Below the pieces are notes generated by a model. The model searched no databases. It was given only the letters and a program-made list of their open reading frames with translations, and was not told where the DNA came from. From contig CAZDAW010000026.1 of the NCBI GenBank assembly GCA_964503685.1, forward strand, positions 1 to 37,944: DNA of 37,944 nucleotides. Direction: 5' to 3'. Numbering within the stretch: the stretch's first letter is position 1; the number at the start of each line of letters is the position of its first letter. The position numbers were made by a program, and so were the translations under genes. Below, one piece after another: positions 21,905-31,575 of this stretch. This stretch comes from CAZDAW01 sp964503685 (GTDB lineage: Bacteria > Chloroflexota > Anaerolineae > Anaerolineales > Anaerolineaceae).

Positions 21905-22819
21905 ATGGATCCGTTTATTGTTGGTATACGTTTTCAGCGTGTCGGGAAAATATATCACTTTGATGCCAGTAATTGCCGTGACCTAAAGCCTGGCGATCAT
22001 GTGATTGTTGAAACGAGTCGCGGCAAACAGTTGGGCCAGGTCGCCCAACTCGTCGAGAATCCTGGACAACCGCCTGAAGGAAAATGGAAACAGGTTGAAC
22101 GTCTGGCAACGCCGCGTGATCTGTTGTTGAGCCAGTCCTGGCATAACAAAGAGCCAGATGTTTTGCAAGCCTGTCGCAATCGGGCAGCCGAGTTGAAACT
22201 ACAGGGGATTAAGATCATTACTGTTGAATACAGTTACGATGGCTCCCGGTTGTCGATTTACTTTAGCAGCGAAGCTGATGAGAAGGCAGATTTAAAATCA
22301 CTTCGGCAGGATATGCAGAAGCTGTACCCGCACACACAACTGGAAATGCGTCAGATTGGCCCTCGTGATATCGCTAAACTGATAAACGGTATGGGGGCCT
22401 GTGGTTTAGAGAAGCGCTGCTGTGGACGGTTTTTGACAGAATTCAGTTCGATCTCGATTAAAATGGCTAAGGAGCAGGGAATTTCGCTAACGCCCGCAGA
22501 AATCACTGGAATGTGCGGACGTTTACGCTGCTGCTTGATCTATGAGTATGAACAATATGCGGCGGCGCGGGCATTATTACCCAAACGCGGAAAACACGTT
22601 CGAACGCCGGATGGGGATGGAAAAATACTGGATGTATATCCATTGCGTGGCGGCTTGCTGGTTGAGCTTGGAGAAGCAGGCGCGAGAGAATACCATGTGG
22701 ACGAGGTGCATGTTCTTGAAGATCATGAACTGCCAAAAGAAAGACCGCAGGTCGATAGGAAACGAGACCTGCCCAATCATGCGCCATCGCCTGCTCATAA
22801 GAGGAATAAGAATAAGTGA
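21905..22819 (+). CDS. ricT: PSP1/RicT (YaaT-like) protein
   Basis: A 304-residue PSP1-domain protein. In Bacillus RicT acts with RicA and RicF as the Y-complex, which holds iron-sulfur clusters and promotes mRNA cleavage by RNase Y and sporulation signalling. The conserved cysteines are all here: Cys166, Cys172-Cys173 (GACGLEKRCC) and Cys204, Cys209-Cys210 (MCGRLRCC). The N-terminal part (GIRFQRVGKIYHFD...GDHVIVET) is the PSP1 fold and the last 35 residues are basic and disordered. It is 13 bases after mrp and overlaps the PIG-L gene by four bases, so the group is one operon. RicA and RicF are not seen nearby. Confidence 0.9.
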   Translation: MDPFIVGIRFQRVGKIYHFDASNCRDLKPGDHVIVETSRGKQLGQVAQLVENPGQPPEGKWKQVERLATPRDLLLSQSWHNKEPDVLQACRNRAAELKLQGIKIITVEYSYDGSRLSIYFSSEADEKADLKSLRQDMQKLYPHTQLEMRQIGPRDIAKLINGMGACGLEKRCCGRFLTEFSSISIKMAKEQGISLTPAEITGMCGRLRCCLIYEYEQYAAARALLPKRGKHVRTPDGDGKILDVYPLRGGLLVELGEAGAREYHVDEVHVLEDHELPKERPQVDRKRDLPNHAPSPAHKRNKNK

Positions 22820-23538
22820 TCCTTCAGCCTGAAGGGTGGAAATCATCCCAGCGTATTCTTGTGATTCTGGCTCACCCCGATGATCCGGAGTTCTTTTGTG
22901 GAGCCACTCTGGCGCGCTGGATAAACGCCGGGCACGAGGTGCATTATTGCATTCTTACCCGGGGTGATAAAGGGACTGATGACCGATCGATGACGCCGCA
23001 GAAACTAGCAGAAATCAGGGTTATTGAACAAAAACGCGCCGCACTGAAACTCGGCATTAAATCCGTTTGTCTTCTGAATAATCAGGATGGTTACCTGATG
23101 CCTGATTTGAATTTGAGACGGGACGTGACGCGCGTTATCCGTAAAATACGTCCCGATGTTGTGTTGACGTGTGATCCAACCAATCTTTTTCACCAGGAGA
23201 ACCGGATTAATCATCCAGATCATCGGGCAGCCGGCCAGGTAGCTTTGGATGCGGTATTTCCGGCAGCGAATAATTTTCTCTTCTTCGAAGAATTACTCAC
23301 CCAGGAGCATCTCGAACCGGTTACAATACGAGAGGTCTGGATTTCGCTCCCGAGTCAGGCCAATTTGACGCTTGATGTAACTGATTTTTGGGAACAAAAA
23401 ATTCAGGCTTTATTGGAACATAAGACGCAAATTGGAGAGCCCGATCAATTGATCCAGCGGATGCGCAGCCGCCATACACCAGACAGTACACCTGAGTTTC
23501 CCCGTTACGAAGAAAAATTCCGGAGAATTGTTTTCTAA
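22816..23538 (+). CDS. PIG-L family (LmbE-like) N-acetyl deacetylase
   Basis: A zinc hydrolase that removes acetyl groups from N-acetylglucosaminyl conjugates. The zinc motif AHPDDPEF is at residues 19-26, with HPDH near 137 giving another ligand. The GTG start at 22816 overlaps the ricT stop (GTGA), with AGAGGA ten bases upstream. The 240 residues are normal. Substrates in bacteria range from mycothiol- and bacillithiol-type precursors to glycolipids, and no neighbouring gene decides between these. Confidence 0.88.
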   Translation: MILQPEGWKSSQRILVILAHPDDPEFFCGATLARWINAGHEVHYCILTRGDKGTDDRSMTPQKLAEIRVIEQKRAALKLGIKSVCLLNNQDGYLMPDLNLRRDVTRVIRKIRPDVVLTCDPTNLFHQENRINHPDHRAAGQVALDAVFPAANNFLFFEELLTQEHLEPVTIREVWISLPSQANLTLDVTDFWEQKIQALLEHKTQIGEPDQLIQRMRSRHTPDSTPEFPRYEEKFRRIVF

Positions 23539-23556
23539 TAGCATGGAGTACCGTTT

Positions 23557-23889
23557 ATGGATTTTCTCGCTGAGGCAAAGACGCTCTTTGAATATTCCAG
23601 AGGCCTCCGGCGTCATTTTTATTGTTATCCCCAGTTCGGTTATCATGAAACTCGGACTGCCAGTGTAATTGCGCCTGAGTTAAATTCTTTTGGGCTGGCC
23701 GTTGCAACCGGTATTGCGGGTACGGGCGCTGCAGGGTCATTGGAAGGAGAGCAACCAGGCCCTGTTCTTATAGCTGCTCATATCATTAACTTATTACAAT
23801 CCATTGCTTCGCGAAACGTTTCTCCACCTGAGACCGCGGCAGTCAGCGTCACTTGTGTACACGCAGACGATGCCGGCAATCTTATTCCG
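23557..23889 (+). pseudogene. Decayed M20-family amidohydrolase
   Basis: Residues 1-72 match the N terminus of M20 aminoacylase/amidohydrolases (LRRHFYCYPQFGYHETRTA; GEQPGPVLI). Where the metal-binding stretch (RADMDALP...ACGHDGH) should come, the frame jumps at about 23770-23780 straight to the dimerisation-domain segment AAHIINLLQSIASRNVS...VHADDAGNLIP. About 125 residues are lost in frame. Homology stops at about 23889, removing the whole C-terminal half. No zinc ligand remains, so it cannot be an active peptidase. A ribosome site (GGAG) and an open frame to 23943 remain. Confidence 0.8.
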
Positions 23890-23897
23890 CTGTTAAT

Positions 23898-24755
23898 ATG
23901 TCCCATCCTCCTGCACGTGTCGTATCGCTTGTTCCTTCTTTAACAGAGAGTTTGTTCGATCTCGGCCTGGGTGATGTGGTAGTAGGTGTTACGGATTATT
24001 GCATCCATCCTGCCGATCAGATCGATCAATTACCGCGCCTTGGGGGGCCAAAAAATATCCGAATTGATGAAGTCATCGCGCTGAAGCCTGATCTTGTATT
24101 AGCTAATCGGGAAGAAAATTCCCGGAGCGACATAGAGTTACTGATGAAAGCGGGCTTGAATACATGGGTGACTTTTCCCAAAACGGTTCGTCAGGTTATC
24201 GATATGCTTAACGAAATGGTCGATATTTTTCAGAGCAAATCAGCAGCAATGAAAATGCGGACTCTGGAGCAAGTTGTCGAATGGACCTTTTATGCTTCCG
24301 GTGATTTACCAGGACGGCGTTATTTTTGCCCGATATGGCAGGGGGTGTATCAAAACAGTTTACTCTGGTGGATGACCTTCAATCAGGATACTTACACGCA
24401 TGATTTGCTTCAATTATTGGGCGGGGAAAATATATTTTCAAAGCGGGTGCGGCGTTACCCGTTAGCAGCAGATCTTGGTTTGCAGGAACCAGAGATAAGC
24501 GAAGATCGGGATATACGTTATCCATGCGTTATATCGGACGAAATTATCTCGGCTGATCCCGAAATCATTTTACTTCCTGATGAGCCTTACCCGTATAATG
24601 CCGGCCATCGCCAGGAAATTCTCAAAATATTTGAAGGGACGGCGGCAGCCAGAGATCAAAGGGTAGTTTTATTGGATGGCAGTTTGATCACCTGGTGCGG
24701 GACGCGTCTGGGTCGAGCGCTTTTGGAATTGGGCGAATTGTTTAAAAATCTGTGA
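23898..24755 (+). CDS. BtuF-like helical-backbone metal receptor/cobalamin-binding protein
   Basis: A 285-residue protein of the ABC-transporter substrate-binding class III fold: RVVSLVPSLTESLFDLGLGDVVVGVTDYC at the start, IALKPDLVLA, and SADPEIILLPDEPY near the end. There is no signal peptide or lipobox, so it would be cytoplasmic, unlike transport receptors. It may bind a corrinoid, haem or metal. No permease or ATPase is adjacent. The start lies eight bases after the M20 remnant with no ribosome site, so translation probably depends on ribosomes reading the remnant. An earlier in-frame ATG at 23853 would add remnant-derived residues only. Confidence 0.78.
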   Translation: MSHPPARVVSLVPSLTESLFDLGLGDVVVGVTDYCIHPADQIDQLPRLGGPKNIRIDEVIALKPDLVLANREENSRSDIELLMKAGLNTWVTFPKTVRQVIDMLNEMVDIFQSKSAAMKMRTLEQVVEWTFYASGDLPGRRYFCPIWQGVYQNSLLWWMTFNQDTYTHDLLQLLGGENIFSKRVRRYPLAADLGLQEPEISEDRDIRYPCVISDEIISADPEIILLPDEPYPYNAGHRQEILKIFEGTAAARDQRVVLLDGSLITWCGTRLGRALLELGELFKNL

Positions 24756-24891
24756 TAATAAAAATAAAAAATTGTTGAATTGTGCCTTATAATGTTAAAT
24801 AATTAGATTGACATGATTACATAATTCCCAATCCGGGTATTATGTTGCATTACGTGATGAGAATCCTGATAGTATTGGAAAGAGAGTACTC

Positions 24892-25776
24892 ATGGTAAAA
24901 AAGACGGCATTATTTATTGTGGCATTATTGGTTTTCTTAACCATTTTTTTTAACATCGAGCTCATTAACCTCGGTGAACCGGATGGATTGGGCGTCCATC
25001 CTTTTGTTTATGTTTTAACCATATCCAGTGTTGTTGTTATTATTTTGATCCCTTTCGTCCGCCGGCAAAGAGTATGGATTTTGTTGATTTGTGGTTTTGT
25101 TTTATATGCCCTGGGAAAGTTATTATTTTTCCCGCCAAAAACAATGGTAGATTGGGTTATTATTTATGTTATTGGAAAGGAATTGTTCTTTTATCTGATC
25201 TCGGTGGCTTTATCCAGTCAGGTAGCTCATTATTTATTTGAGCTTGAGTATCTGGTTGAAAATGCAATTGCTCCTAAAACCAACCGGCGTGTTTACAGTC
25301 TCGAGAAAGCTGAGCCAATCATTCAAGTTGAATTCAGCCGTGGAAGACGGAATCGTTATCCCATATCCACATTGATCATAGAACCTGCAGTCGGAGAATC
25401 TTCGATACCTGAAGAAGTCTTTACCCAGGCCGCTCAGGAAATCCAACAGGCTCTGGCAATGCGTTTTGTCGTTGCCAGGCTTGCGGAAACGATCAGCCAA
25501 CATACAAGGCAGATTGATCTGGTCGTAGATCTGGACCAGAATGGGCGCTTCATGATCGTCTGTCCGGGTACTTCGGCAGAAAATTCTGTAAAATTCGGCC
25601 GGCGTTTGCAAGCGGTTGTTAAAGAAAGTTTGGGGATTAATTTATCTTTTGGTTCTGCGTCTTTTCCTGATGAAGCATTAACCTTCGAGGCGATACTTAA
25701 TAAAGCTGAGGATAAACTTACCCAGGTGATAGACTCGCCTGTTGGAACGCGTATTATTGACCAGAAAAAAGTTTGA
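24892..25776 (+). CDS. Membrane protein with degenerate GGDEF-like domain
   Basis: Four hydrophobic segments lie in residues 4-21, 39-58, 62-78 and 84-107. Residues about 130-294 have the order and strand pattern of a GGDEF domain (RRVYSLEKAEPIIQVEFSR..., then DLDQNGRFMIVCPGT, then SLGINLSFGSASFPDEALTFEAILNKAEDKL). The catalytic GG(D/E)EF is replaced by DQNGRF, so cyclic-di-GMP synthesis is not expected. It could be a sensor or scaffold. It is directly followed by the BcsB-like gene, whose characterised relatives work with c-di-GMP-controlled cellulose synthases. The GGDEF relationship is by eye and moderate. Confidence 0.68.
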   Translation: MVKKTALFIVALLVFLTIFFNIELINLGEPDGLGVHPFVYVLTISSVVVIILIPFVRRQRVWILLICGFVLYALGKLLFFPPKTMVDWVIIYVIGKELFFYLISVALSSQVAHYLFELEYLVENAIAPKTNRRVYSLEKAEPIIQVEFSRGRRNRYPISTLIIEPAVGESSIPEEVFTQAAQEIQQALAMRFVVARLAETISQHTRQIDLVVDLDQNGRFMIVCPGTSAENSVKFGRRLQAVVKESLGINLSFGSASFPDEALTFEAILNKAEDKLTQVIDSPVGTRIIDQKKV

Positions 25777-26062
25777 TTATATGGATAACATTTATTTTTA
25801 TTGTATAATGTTATCGTATAGGTTAAACTTGGGGAATATTGAGTAGTATGGTTCTGTGTTTGGATCTATTGCAGATATATCTATTGAGGGATGGTTGTTC
25901 ACAACGAGCTGTTTTATATAATGCAACGGGTGTATTTTCTGAATAAAAATTGATCGAAGTTTTCTTTGCTGTACGATTGGGCAGGATGCCATTTTATTAA
26001 CAGCGAATTGTTATAGCGAGTCTGTTTATTAACCGGATAATGAATGAGAGGACGGTGGTATT

Positions 26063-28429
26063 ATGTCGCAAAAAAGGATCACTTTTTATTTGATCTCTAC
26101 TCTGGTCATCTTGCTTATTGCAACGAATGTATCTGTTGGTCAGGCAAATATCCTGACTGCGCCATCTGATGGCCCTCAATCTGTTGATGATAGAGGAGGT
26201 TTGTACCAGGTTTCTGGTCTGGAACCGACCCCCACGCCAATTCCTGAGCTTAATTCTTTCCAGACAAATGGAAAGTTTACTTTTGCGGAACTTGGGAAGA
26301 CAAATTACACAATCCATTTTCCGGGTTCGATGAGTATTTATGTGCCTTTCCCATATCGTTGGGCGATTATCCCATCTAGCAGTACGATTAATATTCACTA
26401 TGCTGTGCTGGATGTAAGCGGTAATCCGGTTGAGATTAGCGATTTAGAGGCAGGACTTTGGCCTTTTGCCGAAGTTTACGTTGATGATGTATTGGCCGGT
26501 GTATTTACTCCTCAATCAGGCATTGACCAGACAGTAACGTTCACTTTTCCGCAAACGGCCGCGGTATCTCGTAATTTATTGATCAATGCCCGGACAATCA
26601 GGATTGATTATGCCCGCGGGCGGGATTGTGAATTGGGCGGGGATACAGCGCTTCAAATCTATAATGACTCATTTATATCATTTGGTTTCAATGTCAACCT
26701 GCCTGATATTAACCTGGCGAATTTTCCACGTCCCATCACGAGCGAATCTTTTCTCCAGGAAACTCTCCAATTTATCATTCCAGATAAATTTTCAGAGGGT
26801 GATTTGACTGCCGCCGCGATGATGGCTGGAGCTTTCGGTAACCAATCATCGGGAACCGTGAAAATCAATGTACTCAAGGCTTCTGATGTAACTCGGGCCG
26901 ATCTTGAAAAATCGAACGCGGTGATTATCGGACAGCCAAGTAAAAATGTGTTTATCGATGGTCTTTATAAAGCGGGATTATTACCAACATCCTTAAACGG
27001 CGATCTCATTGCGTCATCAAATATTGCAATTCAACCTGATGATGGCGTTGTGCAAATGATACCCTCTCATATTAATGCAGAATATGTCTATCTGATTGTG
27101 TCAGGAGGCAGTGATGCAGGAGTCATCCGAGCGGCGAGCGGATTGGCTTCAGCCGATCCCGAAATGGGTCTCAATGGGAATTTGGCGGTAATTCAAGCGG
27201 TCAATGATACCTCGGAGGAGCAAAAAGGCGCCTCAGATGAGATATTAACTTTTGAAGATTTAAAAGCAGGCGATTGGATTTTCTATGGGGTTACGACAGA
27301 AGAAATCTATATCCCATTCTTCATTCCACGTAATTGGCGGATTAAGTCAAATCCATCATTGCTCATCGAATATACGCACTCCGCCAACCTGAGTACAGCA
27401 AATTCAACGATAACGGTTGAAATGAACGGCCGCCTGGTTGGCAGTCTTCCGGTTGATAAGAGTACGGCTGGACGGAAAAAAGTGACCATACCTTTGAGCC
27501 CGGATGATTTCAAGCCCGGAGAACGGAATCTGTTGCATATCATTGGCGGGATTGGAGCAGAACTGGATTGTTCAGCATATAATCCCCTGGCTTACTGGTT
27601 GGAAGTCTTTAATACCAGCCTTATTTATGTGCCTCACGATTTGATTACGGATGCAGATGACCAATTGATGTTTACCAATCCATTTTATTATCTGACGTAT
27701 AAGCCAAACGTTGTGATATCGCTGCCGGCAGAACCAAATAAAGATGAACTTGATGGAATGACGCGGTTTGCCCAGCTTTTAGGCAGTACGATGTTGGATC
27801 CTTTGTTTAAATACTCGGTAAGTATGGGGTCGGCTGACCTGCCGCGTGAAGGATATGAAGGATACAATGTTGTGGCCATTGGACGCCCCACGCGCAATCC
27901 GTTGATTGCTGCAATTAACGACAAATTGCCCCAACCATTCGTTGCAGGTGAAGACGCTTTGCAACAGAAAGTAGGTGATGTTATCTATCGACTGCCCGCC
28001 AATTTTACAATTGGCGTCATAGAAGTTATACCCGCCGATTGGGATCCGTCGCTGGGCGTTACGGTGGTCAGTGGGACGAACGATGCGGGGGTTAAGGATG
28101 CGTTAACCGCATTTGGATCTGAAGGCCGGGTGGATAAAATGGCAGGCGAAATATCTTATATTTCCGGCTATGATATTGAAGCCATTCTGTTGAGTTCTCC
28201 TGCCCGACGTTCATTGGAGACAGTCATTCAGGATATGACAAATCAACAACCGGCGCTTGAACCGGTCAGCACCAAGCCGACGCCGACCATGATGATTCCA
28301 GGTACAACTCAAGAGACGCGCCCGAAGGATTATTCGCTCTTTTTGATTATTCCGATTATCCTTGTTGGCATCGCCGTCATTGTATTTGGGGTGTTGCAGA
28401 TAACCCGGCGTAGAGGTAGGTTAATGTAA
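26063..28429 (+). CDS. BcsB-like exopolysaccharide synthase accessory protein
   Basis: A 788-residue exported protein. A signal peptide is at 1-27 and a single membrane helix with a basic tail is at the end (about 762-788, followed by RRRGRLM). Two similar halves, each with a carbohydrate-binding jelly-roll and a flavodoxin-like domain, follow the BcsB plan: GSMSIYVPFPYRWAI...YARGRDCELGGD in the first, IPFFIPRNWRIKSNPSLLIEYTHSANLSTANSTITV in the second. BcsB guides nascent cellulose from BcsA across the membrane. No BcsA-like synthase is adjacent in the window. The 286-base upstream gap has a TATAAT at 25804-25809 without a good -35. A strong terminator follows. Confidence 0.75.
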   Translation: MSQKRITFYLISTLVILLIATNVSVGQANILTAPSDGPQSVDDRGGLYQVSGLEPTPTPIPELNSFQTNGKFTFAELGKTNYTIHFPGSMSIYVPFPYRWAIIPSSSTINIHYAVLDVSGNPVEISDLEAGLWPFAEVYVDDVLAGVFTPQSGIDQTVTFTFPQTAAVSRNLLINARTIRIDYARGRDCELGGDTALQIYNDSFISFGFNVNLPDINLANFPRPITSESFLQETLQFIIPDKFSEGDLTAAAMMAGAFGNQSSGTVKINVLKASDVTRADLEKSNAVIIGQPSKNVFIDGLYKAGLLPTSLNGDLIASSNIAIQPDDGVVQMIPSHINAEYVYLIVSGGSDAGVIRAASGLASADPEMGLNGNLAVIQAVNDTSEEQKGASDEILTFEDLKAGDWIFYGVTTEEIYIPFFIPRNWRIKSNPSLLIEYTHSANLSTANSTITVEMNGRLVGSLPVDKSTAGRKKVTIPLSPDDFKPGERNLLHIIGGIGAELDCSAYNPLAYWLEVFNTSLIYVPHDLITDADDQLMFTNPFYYLTYKPNVVISLPAEPNKDELDGMTRFAQLLGSTMLDPLFKYSVSMGSADLPREGYEGYNVVAIGRPTRNPLIAAINDKLPQPFVAGEDALQQKVGDVIYRLPANFTIGVIEVIPADWDPSLGVTVVSGTNDAGVKDALTAFGSEGRVDKMAGEISYISGYDIEAILLSSPARRSLETVIQDMTNQQPALEPVSTKPTPTMMIPGTTQETRPKDYSLFLIIPIILVGIAVIVFGVLQITRRRGRLM

Positions 28430-28449
28430 TTTGCAATGCTCAAATGCGA

Positions 28450-28481
28450 CAGGGCTGCTCCATCATAGCAGCCCTGTTTTT
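28450..28481 (+). terminator. Strong terminator after the BcsB-like gene
   Basis: Perfect ten-base-pair GC-rich stem (28450-28459 with 28467-28476), seven-base loop, then five T. It separates the rightward arm from the leftward polysaccharide region. Confidence 0.92.
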
Positions 28482-28525
28482 GATTGAAGGCGGGAAAAAT
28501 GCTGGAATTTTATGATCCGGATGGA

Positions 28526-29116
28526 CTATTTTTGTACGAGGCGATTCTCTAGCATCTTGTAAACTAAACCACATATCGGACAGACAGCATTATCATCTTT
28601 GATATTTAGTCTGGTTCCACACTTGCACACCCATCCATAAAGTCGTCCCGGGTTACCGATCATTAGGGCGTGGGGAGCGACATCTTTTGTTATAACGGCG
28701 CCGGCTCCGATCATGGCAAATTCTCCAATGGTCGTTCCGGCGATAATAATTGCAGCAGCGCCTAATGTAGCCCCGTATTTAATCAGCGTCGGCGAGAACC
28801 AATCGTGATTTTGGTACCGGATTTTCGCTTCAGGCAGGCGCGGAGAACGCGGGAAACGATCATTTGTGAAGAAAACATGCGGGCCGACAAAGACGCCGTC
28901 TTCTAATGTAATTCCTTCAAAAAGCATGTTCCCGTTTTTGATCGTCACATTATTTCCAACAACAGCGCCGCTCTCGATGAAACAGTGATCACCAATGTTG
29001 CAGTTTGCTCCTATCGAAACATTTTTCATCACATGCGCATACGCCCATATTTTTGTGCCGTTGCCGATCTGTTCTGTTTCAACTATGGCAGTAGGGTGAA
29101 AATAAGTATCATTCAT
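28526..29116 (-). CDS. WbpD/WlbB-like left-handed beta-helix N-acetyltransferase
   Basis: Hexapeptide-repeat acetyltransferase of 196 residues (repeats such as IGANCNIGDHCFIESGAVVG, then VGPHVFFTNDRFPR and IIIAGTTIGEFAMIGAGAVI). FTNDRFPRS and NPGRLYGWVC are marks of the WbpD/WlbB group, which acetylates the 3-amine of UDP-2,3-diamino-glucuronate or related sugars for O-antigen. An extra zinc-ribbon-like tail (CKCG...CPICG) is present, as in some homologues. GGAG eight bases before ATG 29116. Partner dehydrogenase and aminotransferase genes are not in the window. Confidence 0.87.
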   Translation of the reverse strand: MNDTYFHPTAIVETEQIGNGTKIWAYAHVMKNVSIGANCNIGDHCFIESGAVVGNNVTIKNGNMLFEGITLEDGVFVGPHVFFTNDRFPRSPRLPEAKIRYQNHDWFSPTLIKYGATLGAAAIIIAGTTIGEFAMIGAGAVITKDVAPHALMIGNPGRLYGWVCKCGTRLNIKDDNAVCPICGLVYKMLENRLVQK

Positions 29117-29141
29117 GGCTATACTCCGTTAAATCTTTCGA

Positions 29142-30359
29142 CTAGTTAAAGCGAATAGGTTTGTTTTTATTTGGAACAAGCCGATTAATTACCTCATGAT
29201 AAAGTTGTTGTTCATTGATCCATGTGTGTACTTGAACAAATTCCTCGTCAGCCTTCTCAACCAGGCGCGCTTTCAATGATGGATTATGATAAATTTCCAA
29301 TATACACTGGATAAACTGTTCTACATTGCCAGGGTCGTGGTATAAAGCAGCTTCGGTAGAGAACATGTCTTCAACAACTCTTACCCTCGAAGAAACGATT
29401 GGCAATCCCATTACCGCATATTCCATCACTTTACCAGGGGCAGCAATTGTCATGTGGGCGTCGGGTATAGCCGGATAGATTCCAATGTCAGCTTTAGCCA
29501 TGGCTTCTGGAACTTTCTCAAGAGGAATGGGCGGTGAGATGCTGACAAAAGAAGAAACGTTCAGGTTTTTGGCTAATTCAATCAGTTCTTGTGAAAAAGC
29601 GGAAACGTTTCCAATGATGATCAGGCGGATGTTGGATATTTTTTTGATCAGATCGGGCATGGCTCGAATGGCCGTATCAAGCCCGTAACGTGGGGCGATT
29701 GTACCCGGGTAAATCAGCGTAAAAGTATCTCTTTTGGCAGAACGTTCTGCCGCGTAATTTGCCCGGTTAAATATTTTGGGATCAGGAATATTGTTAATAA
29801 CTGTGATCTTATTTGCCGGGATTCCTCTTTCAGAGATCGTCCTTTTAAAGTTGTTATTTGCTGTAAGGATATGGTCGGCAAATTGCGAGGAGATTCTTTC
29901 TTCCAGTTTCAAGACAGGGATGAAGAATTTGTGAGCATTTGCTCCGAATTTTGCGGTGTAAAATTCGGGCATCGTGTCGTGGATATCCAAAATCAATTTC
30001 GCGCCCAACAATTTTGGTATAAACGCAGTAAAAATCAGAAAATTGGGCATATTGTGAATATGGATGACTTGATATTTATTCCTGATAAATAATTTGAGTA
30101 ATTTCCATGAATAATGCGCAAAGGAGAATAGATATTCAGACCAGGGGATTCTTTTGTGAGAGGAAGAGCGCGTAATGGGAATTGGGTAAAGCCTGATTTT
30201 TTGATTTATAGAAGAAGGCGTATTAGAGCTGGACGCGCAAATAACATCCACTTGCACATCGCATTGAGCAAGTCCTTCAGCGTAATTCCGAACGCGCGCA
30301 TCCACCATATACATTTGATGGACAATCATGCAGACTTTAATATTTTGAGAAGATGCCAT
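29142..30359 (-). CDS. Glycosyltransferase, GT4 family
   Basis: A 405-residue retaining glycosyltransferase with two Rossmann domains. Features include the N-terminal KVCMIVHQMYMVDARVRN strand, the acceptor-side HIHNMPNF, the donor-site start IYPGTIAPRYGLDTAIRA, and the C-terminal APGKVMEYAVMGLPIVSS with the conserved acidic region in the EX7E position. It probably adds a sugar from a nucleotide donor to a lipid-linked glycan in the cytoplasm. It starts 34 bases after the true end of the deacetylase gene and 25 bases before the acetyltransferase. GGGA lies upstream of the ATG. Confidence 0.88.
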   Translation of the reverse strand: MASSQNIKVCMIVHQMYMVDARVRNYAEGLAQCDVQVDVICASSSNTPSSINQKIRLYPIPITRSSSHKRIPWSEYLFSFAHYSWKLLKLFIRNKYQVIHIHNMPNFLIFTAFIPKLLGAKLILDIHDTMPEFYTAKFGANAHKFFIPVLKLEERISSQFADHILTANNNFKRTISERGIPANKITVINNIPDPKIFNRANYAAERSAKRDTFTLIYPGTIAPRYGLDTAIRAMPDLIKKISNIRLIIIGNVSAFSQELIELAKNLNVSSFVSISPPIPLEKVPEAMAKADIGIYPAIPDAHMTIAAPGKVMEYAVMGLPIVSSRVRVVEDMFSTEAALYHDPGNVEQFIQCILEIYHNPSLKARLVEKADEEFVQVHTWINEQQLYHEVINRLVPNKNKPIRFN

Positions 30360-30393
30360 TTTTATCCCGTTTATACGTAAAGTAAGAACAATT

Positions 30394-31561
30394 CTATAAG
30401 TTTATCGTAATGTCATCCTGATCCAATATAACAGTTCCTGCAACTCCTCCAGGTAAATCATCAACCATGGGTGCAGTCATTCGACTCCGCCACCAGGCGG
30501 ATGCTTCTTTTGGAAGGGTCAACCAATAATTGTTGCGGTCTTTCATAGCTTTCAGAAAATCAACATACACGTTCCAATTTTCCGGGTGTATTAATAAGGA
30601 TCAAACCATGATATTTTTCTAGGAAATCCACTTTTTGCAACCAGATGTCTGGCGATTTATTGCCCAGAAGTTCGACCAGAGAATAATCCTGAACAAGGGT
30701 GTAAGGTAATTCAATAAATTTACCGATCTCAAATGGCCAGATGGACATGACACCTCCCGGAATGGGCTCAAAAGGATCGGTATCGAAAAAGGAAAGATCG
30801 TATTCGATCTCAAGGGCCTGCATCCATTCGGGCTGACGATGGGTCAGAGGTGAGCGAAAACCGCAGGCGCTAAACTCCTTTAAATATGCATTGATCTTAT
30901 GACTTCTTTCCATGAATGTTGGGTAGGATGAGAATAATTTGCCGTCGTGCTTAAGACCATGCACGCCAATTTCAAATCCGTGAGAACGAAGCGTATTCAG
31001 TAAATTGTTGTCTATGGGGTAGCGTTCCGGGATAAAGTTAAAAGACGACTTGTAGCCAAGGTTTGCTTCAAGTTCAAGTACTTTCCACGCATAAGCCTGG
31101 CCTTGTTCGGTTTCGATATCGTGCGTGAGGATAAAGGCACACCGGCGGCCTTCTGGCCAAAAGTAAATAAATGGCATTTCCGTTATACCGGTGATTTCCA
31201 ATAACAAACGCATGATCCGCCATTGAAAACGTGCGTAACGATCCTCTATGGGCCATCCCAGAGGAAATTCGGGAGTGCGTGAAACGCTGTAAGTTTTTCT
31301 GAGCAGGCGGATCATCCAACGGGGGATGAGGGGTTTCAGGTCATAATAAAGCCGCTTCATAGCGTTGAGCTGCCAGTGGTCTGCGCCAAATTGTTTTTCA
31401 CCCAGGATCATTTCAAGAAGCACATCGATATTATCGTCAGGTAATGTGATCCCCTTAATTGGCAGAGCTTCTTTAATAGCGTCCTGCCACTGGTCATCGG
31501 TGATGGTTGCCAGGCAGCGCCAGAAATTGGCTGGAGAATTGTTGCTCCAGAGGTTCTTCAT
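30394..31561 (-). pseudogene. Polysaccharide deacetylase, frameshifted near the 3' end
   Basis: A NodB-like carbohydrate esterase. The zinc Asp motif THDIETEQG and HGFEIGVHGLKHDG (His-x4-His) are intact. Start ATG 31561 has GGGAG five bases upstream. The frame ends at 30560 after LINTPGKLERVC, but reading in the next frame from about 30588 continues HPENWNVYVDFLKAMK... for about 60 more residues to a stop at 30394-30396, just before the GT4 gene. The shift corresponds to loss of two bases in an ACAC run (CACCC on the minus strand). The missing part is the C-terminal helix region. It could be a real mutation or a sequencing error; the catalytic half is complete, so partial activity is possible. 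Confidence 0.85.
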
Positions 31562-31575
31562 ATTACTCCCTATTT

